The notes under the pieces were generated by a model that saw nothing but the letters and a program-made list of their open reading frames with translations, was not told the origin of the DNA and ran no database searches. A stretch of 64,000 nucleotides of DNA from Pyropia haitanensis (lineage: Eukaryota; Rhodophyta; Bangiophyceae; Bangiales; Bangiaceae). The DNA is taken from the NCBI GenBank assembly GCA_008729055.1, contig SDUX01000005.1, positions 3,619,062 through 3,683,061 on the forward strand. Reading direction: 5' to 3'. The position numbers were made by a program, and so were the translations under genes. The stretch's first letter is position 1, and each line of letters starts with the position of its first letter. Below, piece by piece: positions 33,433 to 44,060 of the stretch.

Positions 33433-36400
33433 TTCCACCTGACCGCGGCAAACCCCAACCAACACCTCGGTGTTGGACGTCGATCCTCAACAAGGCGTAC
33501 CGTCACTACACGGTTCCCCTGTGTCTGGGGCCTGCCCCAGAACACATGCGTGCGATGCGACCCACGCTGGATACAGGGGCGGGCCTCAACCTCATTCGGG
33601 TTGACCAACTTCCGGCGAACTGGACCTCGTGCGCGTCCAAGAATCGACGGACACCCAAGGTGGTTGACGCCAGTGGCAACCCCCTTCCCATCCTGGCGGC
33701 GATCAACATCATCGTCGACTCCGGGCACGTTAAGATGGTCTCAACGTTCCACGTCGTCAAGAAGTTAGCCGTCCCGGCCATCTTGGGTACCAGGTTCATC
33801 AACCAGCACGTGGAGGCTATTTACCCACGTCTCAACAAGGTGTACTGGACCGACCCCAGTTCACCTGTCTCGGTTTGCATGCCCATCTTGGACACGCACT
33901 GCGTTCAACGGCAACAGGGCAAGGTCCGTCTGGCTAAGCGGACGACCTTGCCGCCGTTCACCGAAGTGTTCGCGGCAGCCAACAGCGACGTCACCGGGTT
34001 GATCCATGTGACCACCAACTCAAGATTGCACCAAGGTCACCAAGTCATCTTGGCGAATGGGGTCGCCTGCACCTTGCCTGCCGTGCCCTTCCAAGTACGA
34101 TTGTGCAACGTCGGCGCGACAACCAGGTACCTCAAGAAAGGTACCGTCCTCGGGTCAGCGAAGATGTACGAGGGGCCAGTCATCGCCACGGTCGTCGAGA
34201 AGCCCCAACCTCCGCAAGATAAGCCCGCGCCGTCGGTCGACTCAGTCGACCTCGCGGACGCTCCGAAGCACCTCCACAAGCGTATCCGGAGGATGCTCGA
34301 GCAGCATCAGGTCATGTGGAGCGGCAAGCTGGGGACAATCCACGCCACCGTTCATCGGATTGAAACCGATGACAAGATCATCCCGATCCACCAGGCCCCC
34401 TACCGGACGGGCCTGCGCAAGAGGGAGATCATCACGGACTGCATCAACGCCATGCTCAAGCAGGAAGTGATACGGCCAAGCCACAGCGACTGGTCAAGCC
34501 CAGTCGTGGTCGTGCCCAAGAATAACGGCAAGCCGAGGTTCTGCATCGACTACCGACGGCTGAACGCCGTCACCAAGAAGGATACCTATCCCATCCCTAG
34601 GATGGATAATTGCCTCGACTCGTTGGGCGAGGCGCAGTTCTTCTCGACACTTGATTGCACAGCCGGTTACTGGCAAGTGCCACTCCGAAAGGAGGACCAA
34701 CAGAAGACCGCCTTCGCATGTCACGACGGACTCTTCGAATGGGTCGTCATGCCGTTCGGGTTGACGAATGCCCCGGCAACGTTCCAGCGAGCCCTGGACA
34801 TCATCTAGTCTGGCCTCAAGTGGCAGATATGTCTTGTCTACCTTGACGACGTCATCGTGTTCTCCAAGTCCGCCGAGGAACACGTCCGCCATCTGGACGT
34901 AGTCTTGACACGCCTACGTAAAGCAGGCGTCACACTCAACCTTGAGAAGTGTGCCTTCTTCAAGAAAGAAGTCGAGTACCTCGGTCACTTGGTCTGCCCC
35001 GGCCAACTCAAGGTGCACAACAAGAACACCGAGGCCCTCAAACGGGCCACCTTCCCCAAGACGAAGACCCATATGAAGAGCTTCCTCGGTGCCTGCAACG
35101 TCTACAGACGCTTCGTCAAGGACTTCGCCAAGAGAGCGAGACCATTAACCGAGCTGACCAAGAACGACGTCGGCCCGGATCTGCCTGAGCCAACGGCAGA
35201 ACAACTCGCGGCGTTTGAGGACCTCAAACAAGCCTTGGTGACACCGCCGGTGCTCACCATCCCGCACCCCACCCGTCGATTCGTGGTCGACGTCGACGCG
35301 TGCGCGGACCAGCTCGGGTGCGCCTTGTTGCAAGAACAAGAAGATGGACAGCTGCAACCGGTGGGCTACTACAGCCGCACGCTGAAGCCGGCCGAGCAGA
35401 ACTACTGCACGACGGAACGCGAATGCCTGGGACTTGTGTGGGGGGTGCTGACCTTACGGCACTTCTTGGACGGCAACAAGTTCACGGTGCGAGCGGACCA
35501 TCAGGCACTAAGGTGGATCTACAATACCACCGACCCAAGCAGCCGGTTGATGCGATGGCGCCTCCGCTTGGCTGAGTTCACCTTCGACGTCTTGTACAAG
35601 CCTGGTGCAAGTCATCACGCGCCCGACTTCTTGTCACGGACGCGCACCGGCGCCCTTGACGACTCGGATCTCGACGACGAGATCCCATGCTTGGCTCTGG
35701 CCGAGACGGCCAGAAGCTTGCAGAGAGGGCGGTACACCCACGCGGTACGGCTGACGCCGATCGCGTTTGAGGACCTAGTAGCGGACCAGGCGACCGACGC
35801 CTTGTGCAAGGTCATCCGCAAGAAGATGGCCGCAGGCAAGGCCCCCAACTTCTCGGTGAAAGACGGCGCGCTCTACCGAGAGGGCCTCGACGGGGACCAG
35901 CTTGTGGTCCCGCACAAGCATCGGGCGAGGTTGCTCCACTTGGCCCACTTCCCGACCACGGAAGGACATCCGGGATCGAGCCGGATGTACTACTCCATGC
36001 GGCGCCGGTTCTACTGGCCGTCGATGGCCACCGACGCCTACGGAGTGGTCACGCGGTGCGCCGCATGTGCACAGAGCCGGCTTGCGTTGCGACGCCACAC
36101 GGCGCCGATGAGGCTGTTCCCGGCGACCGAGCCGTTGACGGAAGTCAACGTCGACATCCTCGGGCCGCTGCCTGTCTAGTTGACGCGCAACAAGTACGTG
36201 TTGGCATTCACCGACCGCTTCTCCAAGGTCGTTCGTTGCGTCGCCCTGAAGAAGGTGACCGCTGTCACGGTAGCCTCGGCGTTGGTGGAGGTATGGGTGG
36301 CCAGCTACGGGCCACCCGACGTGCTCCTGTCGGATCAAGGAAGCCAGTTCATGTCGAAGTTCTTCATCGCCGTGTGCCGGACCCTTGGCATTGAGACAAG

Positions 36401-37934
36401 GGAGTCGACGCCGTACCACCCGCAGACAAACGGGCAGGTGGAGCGGTACAACCGCACCATCGTCAAGCAGCTCCGGCACTACGTTGCGGATAACCCGCAA
36501 CGGTGGGATGAGCTCCTACCCATCCTCACGTACGCGTACAACACGCAGCCGCATCAATCGACGGGCGTGGCACCGTTCGAGCTGGTCATCCCCAGGCGGA
36601 TCCTGAACCTCACGGTGCACAGCCCGCCACCCGGTGTGTCTATCCAGGCACACGGCACCACCAAGGACGGCTCGCCCTAGTCGGTCAAGCGCTCCTTCAT
36701 GGCCCGGCTCCGCAAGACAATACCCAAGGTGGCCGAGGCTCTGCGCAAGACGCAGCAGCGCTACAAGAAGACGTACGACAAGAACCTTGCCACCCGGAAC
36801 AAGGATGTCAAGATCGGCGACTATGTGTACCTGAAGGCACACCAACGCGAGCACAAGTTGTCCAGCACCACGAACGGGCCGTTCCTTGTCGTCGACCTGG
36901 ACGACAAGACGTTCGTTGTCCAGGTGGGGGACGAGGAGAGCAGGGTGTCGTGGGACCAAGCGACGCCAGCCCCACGACCCGATGCAGCCGGACAAGCCGA
37001 CGCCACCCCTCATGCCCTGCTCAAGGACAAGGTGAACTTGTCCGACCGTCCATCCGTGACGGACGACTACCTCATCGACAAGCTCGTCGGGTTACGGTGC
37101 GTCGATGGGGAGCACCAAGCCAAGGTGCGGTGGTGGGGGTACCAGAGCGTCGAAGACGTGTGGACGCCGCTCGGCGACCTGCCGAAGCACTTGGTCCTGC
37201 GGTACCTGCGGAACCAGAACAAGCAAGTGCCGGGGTACGAGTGGTCACCAACTAAGATGACACTCAGGTCGCAGAGCCAAGGCCTCCCACACCCGGACAC
37301 CCGCGTGAACGCGGAGACCCCCAGCATCAGGTGGGTGCCAACCATCATCGCCTTCCACCAATCGCCCGACGGTCACGTCCAAGCGCGACTCATCTGGACC
37401 CACCCGCGAGGGCAGGTGGGCGAGGTCATCCCCCTGTACTACCTACGCAGTACATTCCCCACGAACTTCCCCCGTAACATACCGGAGCGGGCGGACTGGA
37501 CGGCTCCCCGAGCAATCGTGGACCGGTTGGAGAAGCTCCATGGGCCTCACACCATCGACTTGTTCGCCACTCAGGCGAACAAGAGGTTCGAGCGGTTCGG
37601 CTCCAAGGAGTGCGAGCCCGGGGCCGAGTGGCGTGACTCAATGAGTCACGAATGGACGCCCCACAACGCGTGGGCGAACCCCCCGACCTCGCTCCTCCCG
37701 GAGATTGCCGAGCGACTGGCAAGTGGCCCTCCATTGGCCCTCACCCTCCTCGCTCCCCGGTGGGAAGCGCAAGAATGGTTCAGTATCTTCATGAACCGAT
37801 GCTTCGAATACGAGGAGTTACCCTTGGAGTGCTTCCCCCGCTCGCCCGCGAGTCCCGACCTATGGGTGGCTGAGCACCCACCGGTCTGGACCACGATAGT
37901 ATTTCGCTTTGAGCGAAATCATGCCGGCGAGTAG
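33400..37934 (+). CDS. pol: Element 2 pol: PR-RT-RNase H-IN-chromodomain-Dam-like
   Basis: Expressed by -1 frameshift from gag; a single frame to 37934 with UAG at 34806, 36177 and 36678. Protease DTGAG is at 33570-33584. RT has FCIDYRRLN and YLDD (34839-34850). RNase H has VVDVDACADQLG and TERECLGLVWG. The integrase zinc finger runs about 35920-36090 (HLAHFPTTEGHPG, then CAACAQS). The core has FTDRFSK, LLSDQGSQF and YHPQTNGQVERYN. A chromodomain lies at about 37063-37212 (AKVRWWGYQSVEDVW). A further domain at about 37495-37900 has IDLFATQANKRFERF, WANPP (NPP at 37677-37685) and LTLLAPRWEAQEWF. This is the pattern of the Dam-like methyltransferase-type domain known from DIRS retroelements, here fused after a Gypsy chromodomain. 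Whether it methylates DNA is unknown. Confidence 0.9.
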
Positions 37935-38040
37935 CAGAGTAGCAAGTCGATTCATGGGAACCTGGGCGTCCCTGTAGAGCTAGCCCCTCCCCCTTCTTCC
38001 CCACCAACTGCACCCGACACGCGGGAGCCTCCTACGCCCG

Positions 38041-40998
38041 TCACTCACCCCCCTCGCCCCAGATGTCAGCCACGTTGAAGCGGCCCGCTGACCCCTCGCC
38101 GGGGTCATTCATCACCTCATCCAAGGCGGTGCGGAACCGGCCGTACAACAACGACCGCGACACCGCGTCCAGCGCGGCGTCTGCCAGGGACCGCGACGCC
38201 ACCTCGAAGGTGGCGCCATCCAGCCGGTCCACCTCCAAGCGCAATGCCTGCTGCGTCACGCGTACCGTCTCGCACCAGGCACGGTTGATCAGACGCGCCG
38301 GGAGGTGCATGCGCTTCAACTCGCGCAGGTCCTCCGAGCGGAAGAGTCGGCGGAACGCCGACTCGTCCGCCGGCGACGCGACCAACGGCACCTTCCCGGG
38401 GCCAGCCCTGTACCCCTCCGGGGTACACGACCGATACCGGGACCCCGTGGGAGAGAGCGACCGCGAGGCGTGGCGAGACCCGCGCCCGGGCCGACGCCGG
38501 GACGCCGAACGCGACGACGACGACGAATGCCGCCGTCGGTGAGTCGACCGCGTCTCCGCCGTCGACTCCGACCCGTCCTGCCGTCGGCCGGAACGGCGCG
38601 AATGACGACGGCGGCGTGAAGACCGCCCCCGTGCACGGCTCGGGGTCGCCGGTGAGGGCGACCGTTCACGTCGACCGCGGCACGCGCTAGCCGTGTCCTC
38701 GGAACGGCTGTGCCGGCGGCGTGGACGGGACCGGCGGCTCTCGGAAGCGCCCGGGCCCGAGGCGTTGCCGCGGCGACCCCTCTTCCCGCGGACGGGGCTG
38801 CCAAAGTCCCCCGCCTCGGCAGCGTCCTCAGCCGGAGGACGCTCACCCGGCCCCCCCGCCGTGCCCGATGGGGGAGGCCGACCCCGACCCGACGTGTGTG
38901 GCGCCCGGCCACCACCCCGTCCGCCTCGACCGCGCCCGCGGCTACGCGCGGACCCTTCGTACCGGGAAGACCCCGGGGCGTCTTCGTCCCCGCTGGTGGC
39001 CCAACGACGTTGTGCCTCCGCAGCCGCCTCTTGCTGCGCCGCGAACGCCTTAGCGCGCTCGCGGGCCGCGCTGGCAGCCTCGGAGGCGTGCCCCGTTGCC
39101 GCTGCCTCGGCCGCCTTCTCTGCGGCCGCAGCTGCAGCAGCCGCCTGAGCCGCCGCAGCATGCGCCGCCGCCTCCTCGTCTTGTCGACGACGATCTGCGT
39201 CCGCCGCCGGGACGCCCGCGGCCCCTGACGGTAACTCGGCGGTAAGCCCGTCCGCCCTCGGCCCGGGCGGTGGGCCCGCCGCCGCCCCGGCCCCGATGGG
39301 CCCCCCAAGTGGATCCTCCCGACGGGGGGAAGGAGGCACGGATGCCGGCCGCCGACCGAAGCGGCCCGCGTCAAGCCGGTCGGCGTCCCGCCGACCTGCG
39401 GCGGCGTCGCGAGAGGGACCCGCGGACGACCCACGCTGGGCGCGTGCGCGGGCTGCTGCCTGCGCTGCGCGGTTGGCAGCGCGAGCGCGCTGCCGCCCCT
39501 CTTCCCGCTCCTCCTGCTCCGCCGTCCTTGCCGCCTCCAACCGCTCCTCCGCCCGCATCGCGCTTTCGCGTAACGCCTCTTGTCGCCGACCACGGGAAAT
39601 GCTCAAGGAGTGCACGAACCTGGTCGTCGGCGCCCGCGCCGACGTCGGGCCACCCGTTTCCTTCGCACCCGCCGAAGGGGGGCCGTCGCCGCCATCCACG
39701 TCGATGGGCGCCTCCGCGCCCCCTGACGCGTTGAGATCCGGGCAACGTAGGGGACCGTCGCCCTCCAACTCGTCGGCCTTGGGGAAGCCCGGGAGGGATT
39801 CCAGGGCCGCGAACCCGTACTCTTGGTCCGGTGTGTACTGGACCAGCACCTCCCGGGCGGCGTCCCCCACTCCCCCAACGTCCACCCACGCGGTGACGTG
39901 CGACCAGGGAAACGCCAAGGCCCCCGTGACGCACCGACCGAAGGCCAAGGCGGACCCAGGGGGTGACCCCTCTTGGAGATCGTCCAGCGGCAACCGGGAG
40001 AAGTGCTCAAGGAGGGTGCGCTTTAAGCGCACCAGCACTCCCCGCTCCCGGAGGGCTTGGAACCAGACGGCGGCGTAGTCGAGCACCATCTCCGTGGACA
40101 CTATGGTCCACGCGACGTGGCTTGCGTCCTCAAGGTAGGAGTACACGTACTCCGCCAACAAGGGAATGGCCGGAGGGGAGCTCAAGCCCGCGTCCGCCAA
40201 CAACTCGGGCAAGGGCACGAGTTCCTCAGCCGCCGCGGGTCGGGTGGCGTCTAACCACCCAGCCCACAAGGGGCAGAGGAACCCGCAGGCCGTCGCCACC
40301 ACTTGGCGACGGCTGATGACGCTGGACGGACGACGGCGGCCGGCTAGGTAGCCCCCGCCGCGCACCGACATGTCCATGTCGACCGGGCGGCTCTCCGAGT
40401 ACGACACCGTGGCGTGATGTCGTAGAAGGGCGCTCAACCCGATGAGGGCGGCCCGCATGGCAGATGTTGGGGTGCACATCATGTCCAACCCCTCGTAGAG
40501 GTCCCCCTCTACGAAGCGGGCCCGGGGCCACTCCCGCCGCAGGCGATCAAACGCCAGCGCGGCCGCGTGCACCGGGGAGGAGTGCCGCCGCTCGTAGTGC
40601 TTGCAAGCTACGAGGAAGAGGTTGCGCACCCACGGCTGCAGCCCCTCCGCGCGCGTCTCTTGACGGAGCACCTCGTTGGCAAACACCAACGCCACGAAGG
40701 TGACCGCCTGCACGCCCGGCTGCCCCGCGGACGGAACGCCGTGCACGTCATGCAGGCGCACGCTGTCGTACGTGGCGACGTGACCCGAGGTCGTCACGTC
40801 GACGAACCGATCCGGGAGCGCCCACCCGGCCTCGGTCACGCGGCGGAGGCACGCACGATGATGCTCGCGGGCCACGCGCAGCAGCTCCGCGTCGATGAAC
40901 GCCGGCGACATGAACCCCGGTCGGGGCACCCAGTCCGACAACGGGCGGAAGACGATCTCCCCCGCCATGCCGCTGCGCCACCGGTGCGGTACCGGCAT
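38041..40998 (-). CDS. Antisense ORF of element 2 (985 aa, RS/RGG-rich), function unknown
   Basis: Begins at the ATG at 40998, 68 bp inside the 3' LTR, and ends 106 bp past the pol stop, so it converges on pol. It is unbroken for 985 codons, whereas gag-pol has five stops. Residues about 1-420 look globular and helical (LQPWVRNLFLVACKHYERRH; HVAWTIVSTEMVLDYAAVWF). Residues about 480-620 hold Arg/Ala/Gln-rich coiled-coil stretches, and about 670-720 RGG-type repeats. Residues about 740-870 hold an RS domain (RRRHSRS type), as in splicing-factor-like RNA-binding proteins. The last 100 residues are a helical domain (FRSEDLRELKRMHLPARLI). It would be transcribed from the 3' LTR antisense strand or the 68-bp gap. 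No database family is recognised; RNA or DNA binding is inferred only from composition. Confidence 0.75.
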   Translation of the reverse strand: MPVPHRWRSGMAGEIVFRPLSDWVPRPGFMSPAFIDAELLRVAREHHRACLRRVTEAGWALPDRFVDVTTSGHVATYDSVRLHDVHGVPSAGQPGVQAVTFVALVFANEVLRQETRAEGLQPWVRNLFLVACKHYERRHSSPVHAAALAFDRLRREWPRARFVEGDLYEGLDMMCTPTSAMRAALIGLSALLRHHATVSYSESRPVDMDMSVRGGGYLAGRRRPSSVISRRQVVATACGFLCPLWAGWLDATRPAAAEELVPLPELLADAGLSSPPAIPLLAEYVYSYLEDASHVAWTIVSTEMVLDYAAVWFQALRERGVLVRLKRTLLEHFSRLPLDDLQEGSPPGSALAFGRCVTGALAFPWSHVTAWVDVGGVGDAAREVLVQYTPDQEYGFAALESLPGFPKADELEGDGPLRCPDLNASGGAEAPIDVDGGDGPPSAGAKETGGPTSARAPTTRFVHSLSISRGRRQEALRESAMRAEERLEAARTAEQEEREEGRQRARAANRAAQAAARARAQRGSSAGPSRDAAAGRRDADRLDAGRFGRRPASVPPSPRREDPLGGPIGAGAAAGPPPGPRADGLTAELPSGAAGVPAADADRRRQDEEAAAHAAAAQAAAAAAAAEKAAEAAATGHASEAASAARERAKAFAAQQEAAAEAQRRWATSGDEDAPGSSRYEGSARSRGRGRGGRGGGRAPHTSGRGRPPPSGTAGGPGERPPAEDAAEAGDFGSPVRGKRGRRGNASGPGASESRRSRPRRRHSRSEDTASACRGRRERSPSPATPSRARGRSSRRRRHSRRSGRRQDGSESTAETRSTHRRRHSSSSSRSASRRRPGRGSRHASRSLSPTGSRYRSCTPEGYRAGPGKVPLVASPADESAFRRLFRSEDLRELKRMHLPARLINRAWCETVRVTQQALRLEVDRLDGATFEVASRSLADAALDAVSRSLLYGRFRTALDEVMNDPGEGSAGRFNVADIWGEGGE

Positions 40999-41066
40999 CG
41001 TCCGTCAACACGACGGACGAAGCAACTTGGTCGCCGAGGGACGGCGACAAGCTAACACGGGGGGTA

Positions 41067-41706
41067 TGTGGCATATATACGCCTGGGGGGCGCGCAGGGG
41101 CCGTCCACGGCTAAGTGGACGGCACGCGCCGCAGCCCCACGGGCGGCCACACCCGCCGAGGGCGTCGTTGCAACCCCTCTCCCCGACCCCTGTAAAAGGG
41201 TCGGGCGGCGCACCGGGCCCGAACGGTCGCGTCACGGGTGGGGCTAGCCCCCCCCTAGGTCGCTTGTGATTGGATCGAAGGCGTGCGCCGGCGGGCGATT
41301 CTTCGATCTGAGGTACAGCTCCCGGGCCGGGGGAGGACGGCCGCGGGAGCTGCATCGAGTACTTCCTGTGACGATCGATAGGATCGACCTTTCGATTGTG
41401 GTACGCCCTTTCGGGGGGGCTCACCAATTTCGCATGCAATTATCGTCTTGGAGGGATTTCGCTTCTATTTCTTAGGACAGGTCGACCCTGCCCGGTCGAC
41501 CTGTCCGATCGAGGGTTGTGGCGGGCGCGCGCGCGCCTCTTCTGGGCTTGCGACGGCGTTCTCACCCCGCTCCTCCCTGCTCGTCAGGTCTAAACGTATC
41601 CTTCGTTGTCCCGCTTACTTGCCATAATGTTGGCACTGCGGTTACGGGTTTGTGCGTCAACCCTCCCCCCTGATTACGGTACCCTGTGGACACCCGACTT
41701 GCCACA
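41067..41706 (+). repeat. 3' LTR of element 2
   Basis: Aligns end to end with 30680-31321. It is preceded by the G-rich tract ACACGGGGGGTA and followed by the target duplication CCGT. Confidence 0.95.
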
Positions 41707-41756
41707 CCGTCCAGCACGTGGTCGCTAGTTTTGCGAAATGCAGCCCACAGGTCCAT
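41707..41756 (-). pseudogene. hAT transposase, N-terminal fragment (BED finger start)
   Basis: The minus strand from the ATG at 41756 reads MDLWAAFRKTSDHVLDG, the W--F start of a BED zinc finger. Removing element 2 and one CCGT copy joins this in frame to the fragment that starts at 30679. So it is the 5' end of the same gene. Confidence 0.8.
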
Positions 41757-41956
41757 CTAGCAGCTCAGAGGCGCCCGGAAGCGACGACAAGAAAGAGTAG
41801 TGGTGCAGCCTGCGCCGGTGGCCTCGTTGGTCGCAGGAGCGCGCGGAGGGCAGCCGCGAAATTAGCAATCCGGACCCTCAAGTTTTGGTCTGAGCGCGCA
41901 TGTAGCACCGCCCTCCAGAATTGCACTGCCCGACATGTAAATACACAGGCGCTGGG

Positions 41957-42060
41957 AATTAACGACTTTAAATACGTTTGGTCCCTGGAGCTTAACGATT
42001 TAACGATCGTTATAACGATCGTTTAACGACTTTTGTTTAACGACTTTTCTCAACGACTGA
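41957..42060. repeat. Cluster of TTAACGA motifs
   Basis: Seven AACGAY motifs in about 100 bp, including three 14-bp tandem units (TTTAACGACTTTTG) and the palindromic pair AACGATCGTT. It is strikingly AT-rich for this window and lies 200-300 bp upstream of the hAT start codon. hAT elements often carry subterminal transposase-binding repeats, so that role is plausible. Confidence 0.6.
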
Positions 42061-42544
42061 CAACCTTAAACCCCACGGTGTCGGTTTTACAGTCTGTATC
42101 CGGTTATATGCGCCCCAGTTAGATGACAGGGGGTCATATAAGTGGGATGATCGCGATCGTACGCGCCTGGGACTCGACCGGAAGGATCTCAATCGTCCAT
42201 GGCATACAGTTCCATCGTGAGGAATTGAATTACTTCTGACGAGGCGGCACAAAAAAGTGCATTCAACAAGGTGCACCCGTGGTCGCGGACACCACGGACG
42301 AGGATCCCACCGTCGTCCACCACGCTGCCGTCAGCCCCACCTCGATCAGCCCCACACCCGCCGTCCCGTTCCTGATGCGCCTACGACGTCGCAAAAACCC
42401 ACACGCTGGGGTGTATGGCGCGCTTTTTCTGGTGCTCTTCTGAATCTTTTCATCATTTTTTCCTAGCGGGCAGCGCGGTGCTGGTCACCTGCAGTCACTC
42501 TTCTGCGTTCTCTGTGTGCTTCTGTTTCTTTTCTTTGCCCCTCG
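42061..42544. other. Spacer between hAT and pogo elements
   Basis: No gene recognised. Mixed composition, with no clear terminal inverted repeat identified. Confidence 0.4.
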
Positions 42545-44060
42545 ATGGATCTGGCAATACTGGCTGTTTTTTGTGCGCTTTTGGTCTTGCTTGCATGCGC
42601 TAATTTGTTTGCGCACACCGTCATCATCTCTGATACTCCCCCCACCACCCAGGAAAACCCAGGATGGCGCCTACTGAGTGATGTGGCCGCCGCAGCTGCT
42701 GCGGCGGTGGCGCAGGGGGTGTGCCCTGAGCCCCCGCCAGGGACAGCCCAGGTCATCCACGTGGCCGCCCGCGCGGCTACGGCGGCGACTGCGACGGCGC
42801 TCGGCGGGGATCTGCTGGGGCTCTCTGGAGTGCCCTGGGCGCCTCTTGCGCCCCAGGGCGCAGCCGCGCATAGCGCAGGTGCTGTAGGTGGCCGACGCGC
42901 CGTGAGGAGCTGTCGGGGACGCGGCGCGGCGCTCAGGCGGGATGGCGGTGGCGGCGGCGTGCGGGACGGTGCGCACGGCTTGGGCGTAGCTGCCGGGGGC
43001 GTATGGCGGCAGGGTTCGAGCGAGCGACGCAAGCCCCGCACGTCCATCTCATTAGGCAAAACAATCCAGCTTATTGACATCAAGGAAGACGGCCACACGT
43101 GGGCCGAGACACTGGCCATCTTTCCTCTTCGGATCAGCCCGTCAGCCGCGCGGGCCATCTACCGAAGCCGAGGGGACTACAAGCGACGTGCAGCCGCCGC
43201 GCAGGATCTCTTGGCACCCCGCCTGTGACGCTCGTACTTTGAGTTGGTTTCCCAAGGGTTGTGAGAATGGTTGAATGCCGTGAAACGCGTGGGTGAGCGG
43301 CACCTCCCCATTTCAGTCGCCTTGCTACAGGTTCGTGCGCGACGGATTGCGGCGGAGTTAGGCGTCAACGGGTTGAAAGGGTCTCCGCACTTCATCCAGA
43401 ACTGGGCGGCTCGGTACAGGCTCTACAATGTCGCACTGTGGAGTCAAGGCCGATCGGCAAACGTGGCGGGGGCCGCGGCTTGTATTGCGGAGATCAGGAC
43501 GGAGCTGGAGGCGTATCCATTGGACCGTATCTACAACATGGACGAAACGGGCCCGTTCTACTGACGCATCCCCAACCAGGCGTACGTTGAGGCGGGAAGG
43601 AGGCGGCGAGCACGGGGTACGGAAGCTATGACAGCCAAAGATCGCGTCACCCTCGTTCTGGCGTGCAACGTGACAGGCACCCACAAGATACTTGCGGCCA
43701 TCATCGGCAACGCGGAACAACCTCAATGCTTCAAGAGGCCCCGTGCTCCGTGCCCACTCCCGTGCTTCTCCCAGAAGAGCGCGTGGATAGACAACAAGAT
43801 TTTCAAGTCCTGGTTTGAGACCGTCTTCCTTTTCGCGGTGCGGGCGCGCACAGACCAGCTGGTGGTGCTCATCTCGGACAATTGCGCGTCGCACGAGGAA
43901 CTGCAGTGTGACCAGGTCAAGTTTATTGCGCTTCCTCTCAACTGCACAGCCGTGTACCAACCTTTGGACCTGGGGATTATTGCGTGTTTGAAGAGGCGGA
44001 ACAAGAGGCGACTTTTGGACCTGGTGGTTGGCGCTTTTGAATCAAGCATCGGCGCCCACG
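42545..44060 (+). pseudogene. pogo/jerky-type (CENP-B-like) transposase with three UGA stops
   Basis: A Tc1/mariner-superfamily DDE transposase. The N-terminal helix-turn-helix (SISLGKTIQLIDIKEDGHTW, then ISPSAARAIYRSRGDYKRR, about 43040-43190) is of the CENP-B/Psq type. A second DNA-binding part (HFIQNWAARYRL) precedes the catalytic domain. That domain has MDETG (first Asp, about 43545), LVVLISDNCASH (second Asp) and LPLNCTAVYQPLDLGII (third Asp of pogo-type DDD). The whole protein is one frame with UGA at 43226, 43262 and 43562 and no indels. After the catalytic domain the frame runs on into Ala/Gly-rich sequence that is not transposase. The hydrophobic first 25 residues are unusual, so the true start may be further in. 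Confidence 0.8.

Larger units (their letters stand above)
30680..41706 (+). mobile_element. Ty3/Gypsy element 2 with Dam-like domain and antisense ORF
   Basis: An 11.03-kb LTR element. LTRs of 642 and 640 bp begin TGTGGCATATATAC and end CTTGCCACA. The 4-bp flanks CCGT at 30676-30679 and 41707-41710 are its target duplication. Order: LTR, primer-binding site, gag, -1 frameshift site, pol with chromodomain and a C-terminal Dam-like domain, antisense ORF, G-rich tract (ACGGGGGGTA), LTR. It landed in the BED-finger codons of a hAT transposase. The LTRs differ at roughly 25 positions (about 96% identity by eye), so it is older than element 1. Five nonsense codons (one UAA, four UAG) interrupt gag-pol, while the antisense ORF is unbroken over 985 codons. 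Confidence 0.95.

Noticed and set aside
37633..37649. Palindrome GTGACTCAATGAGTCAC as a regulatory site
   Set aside because: It lies within the Dam-like coding domain and is a single occurrence; nothing else supports regulation.
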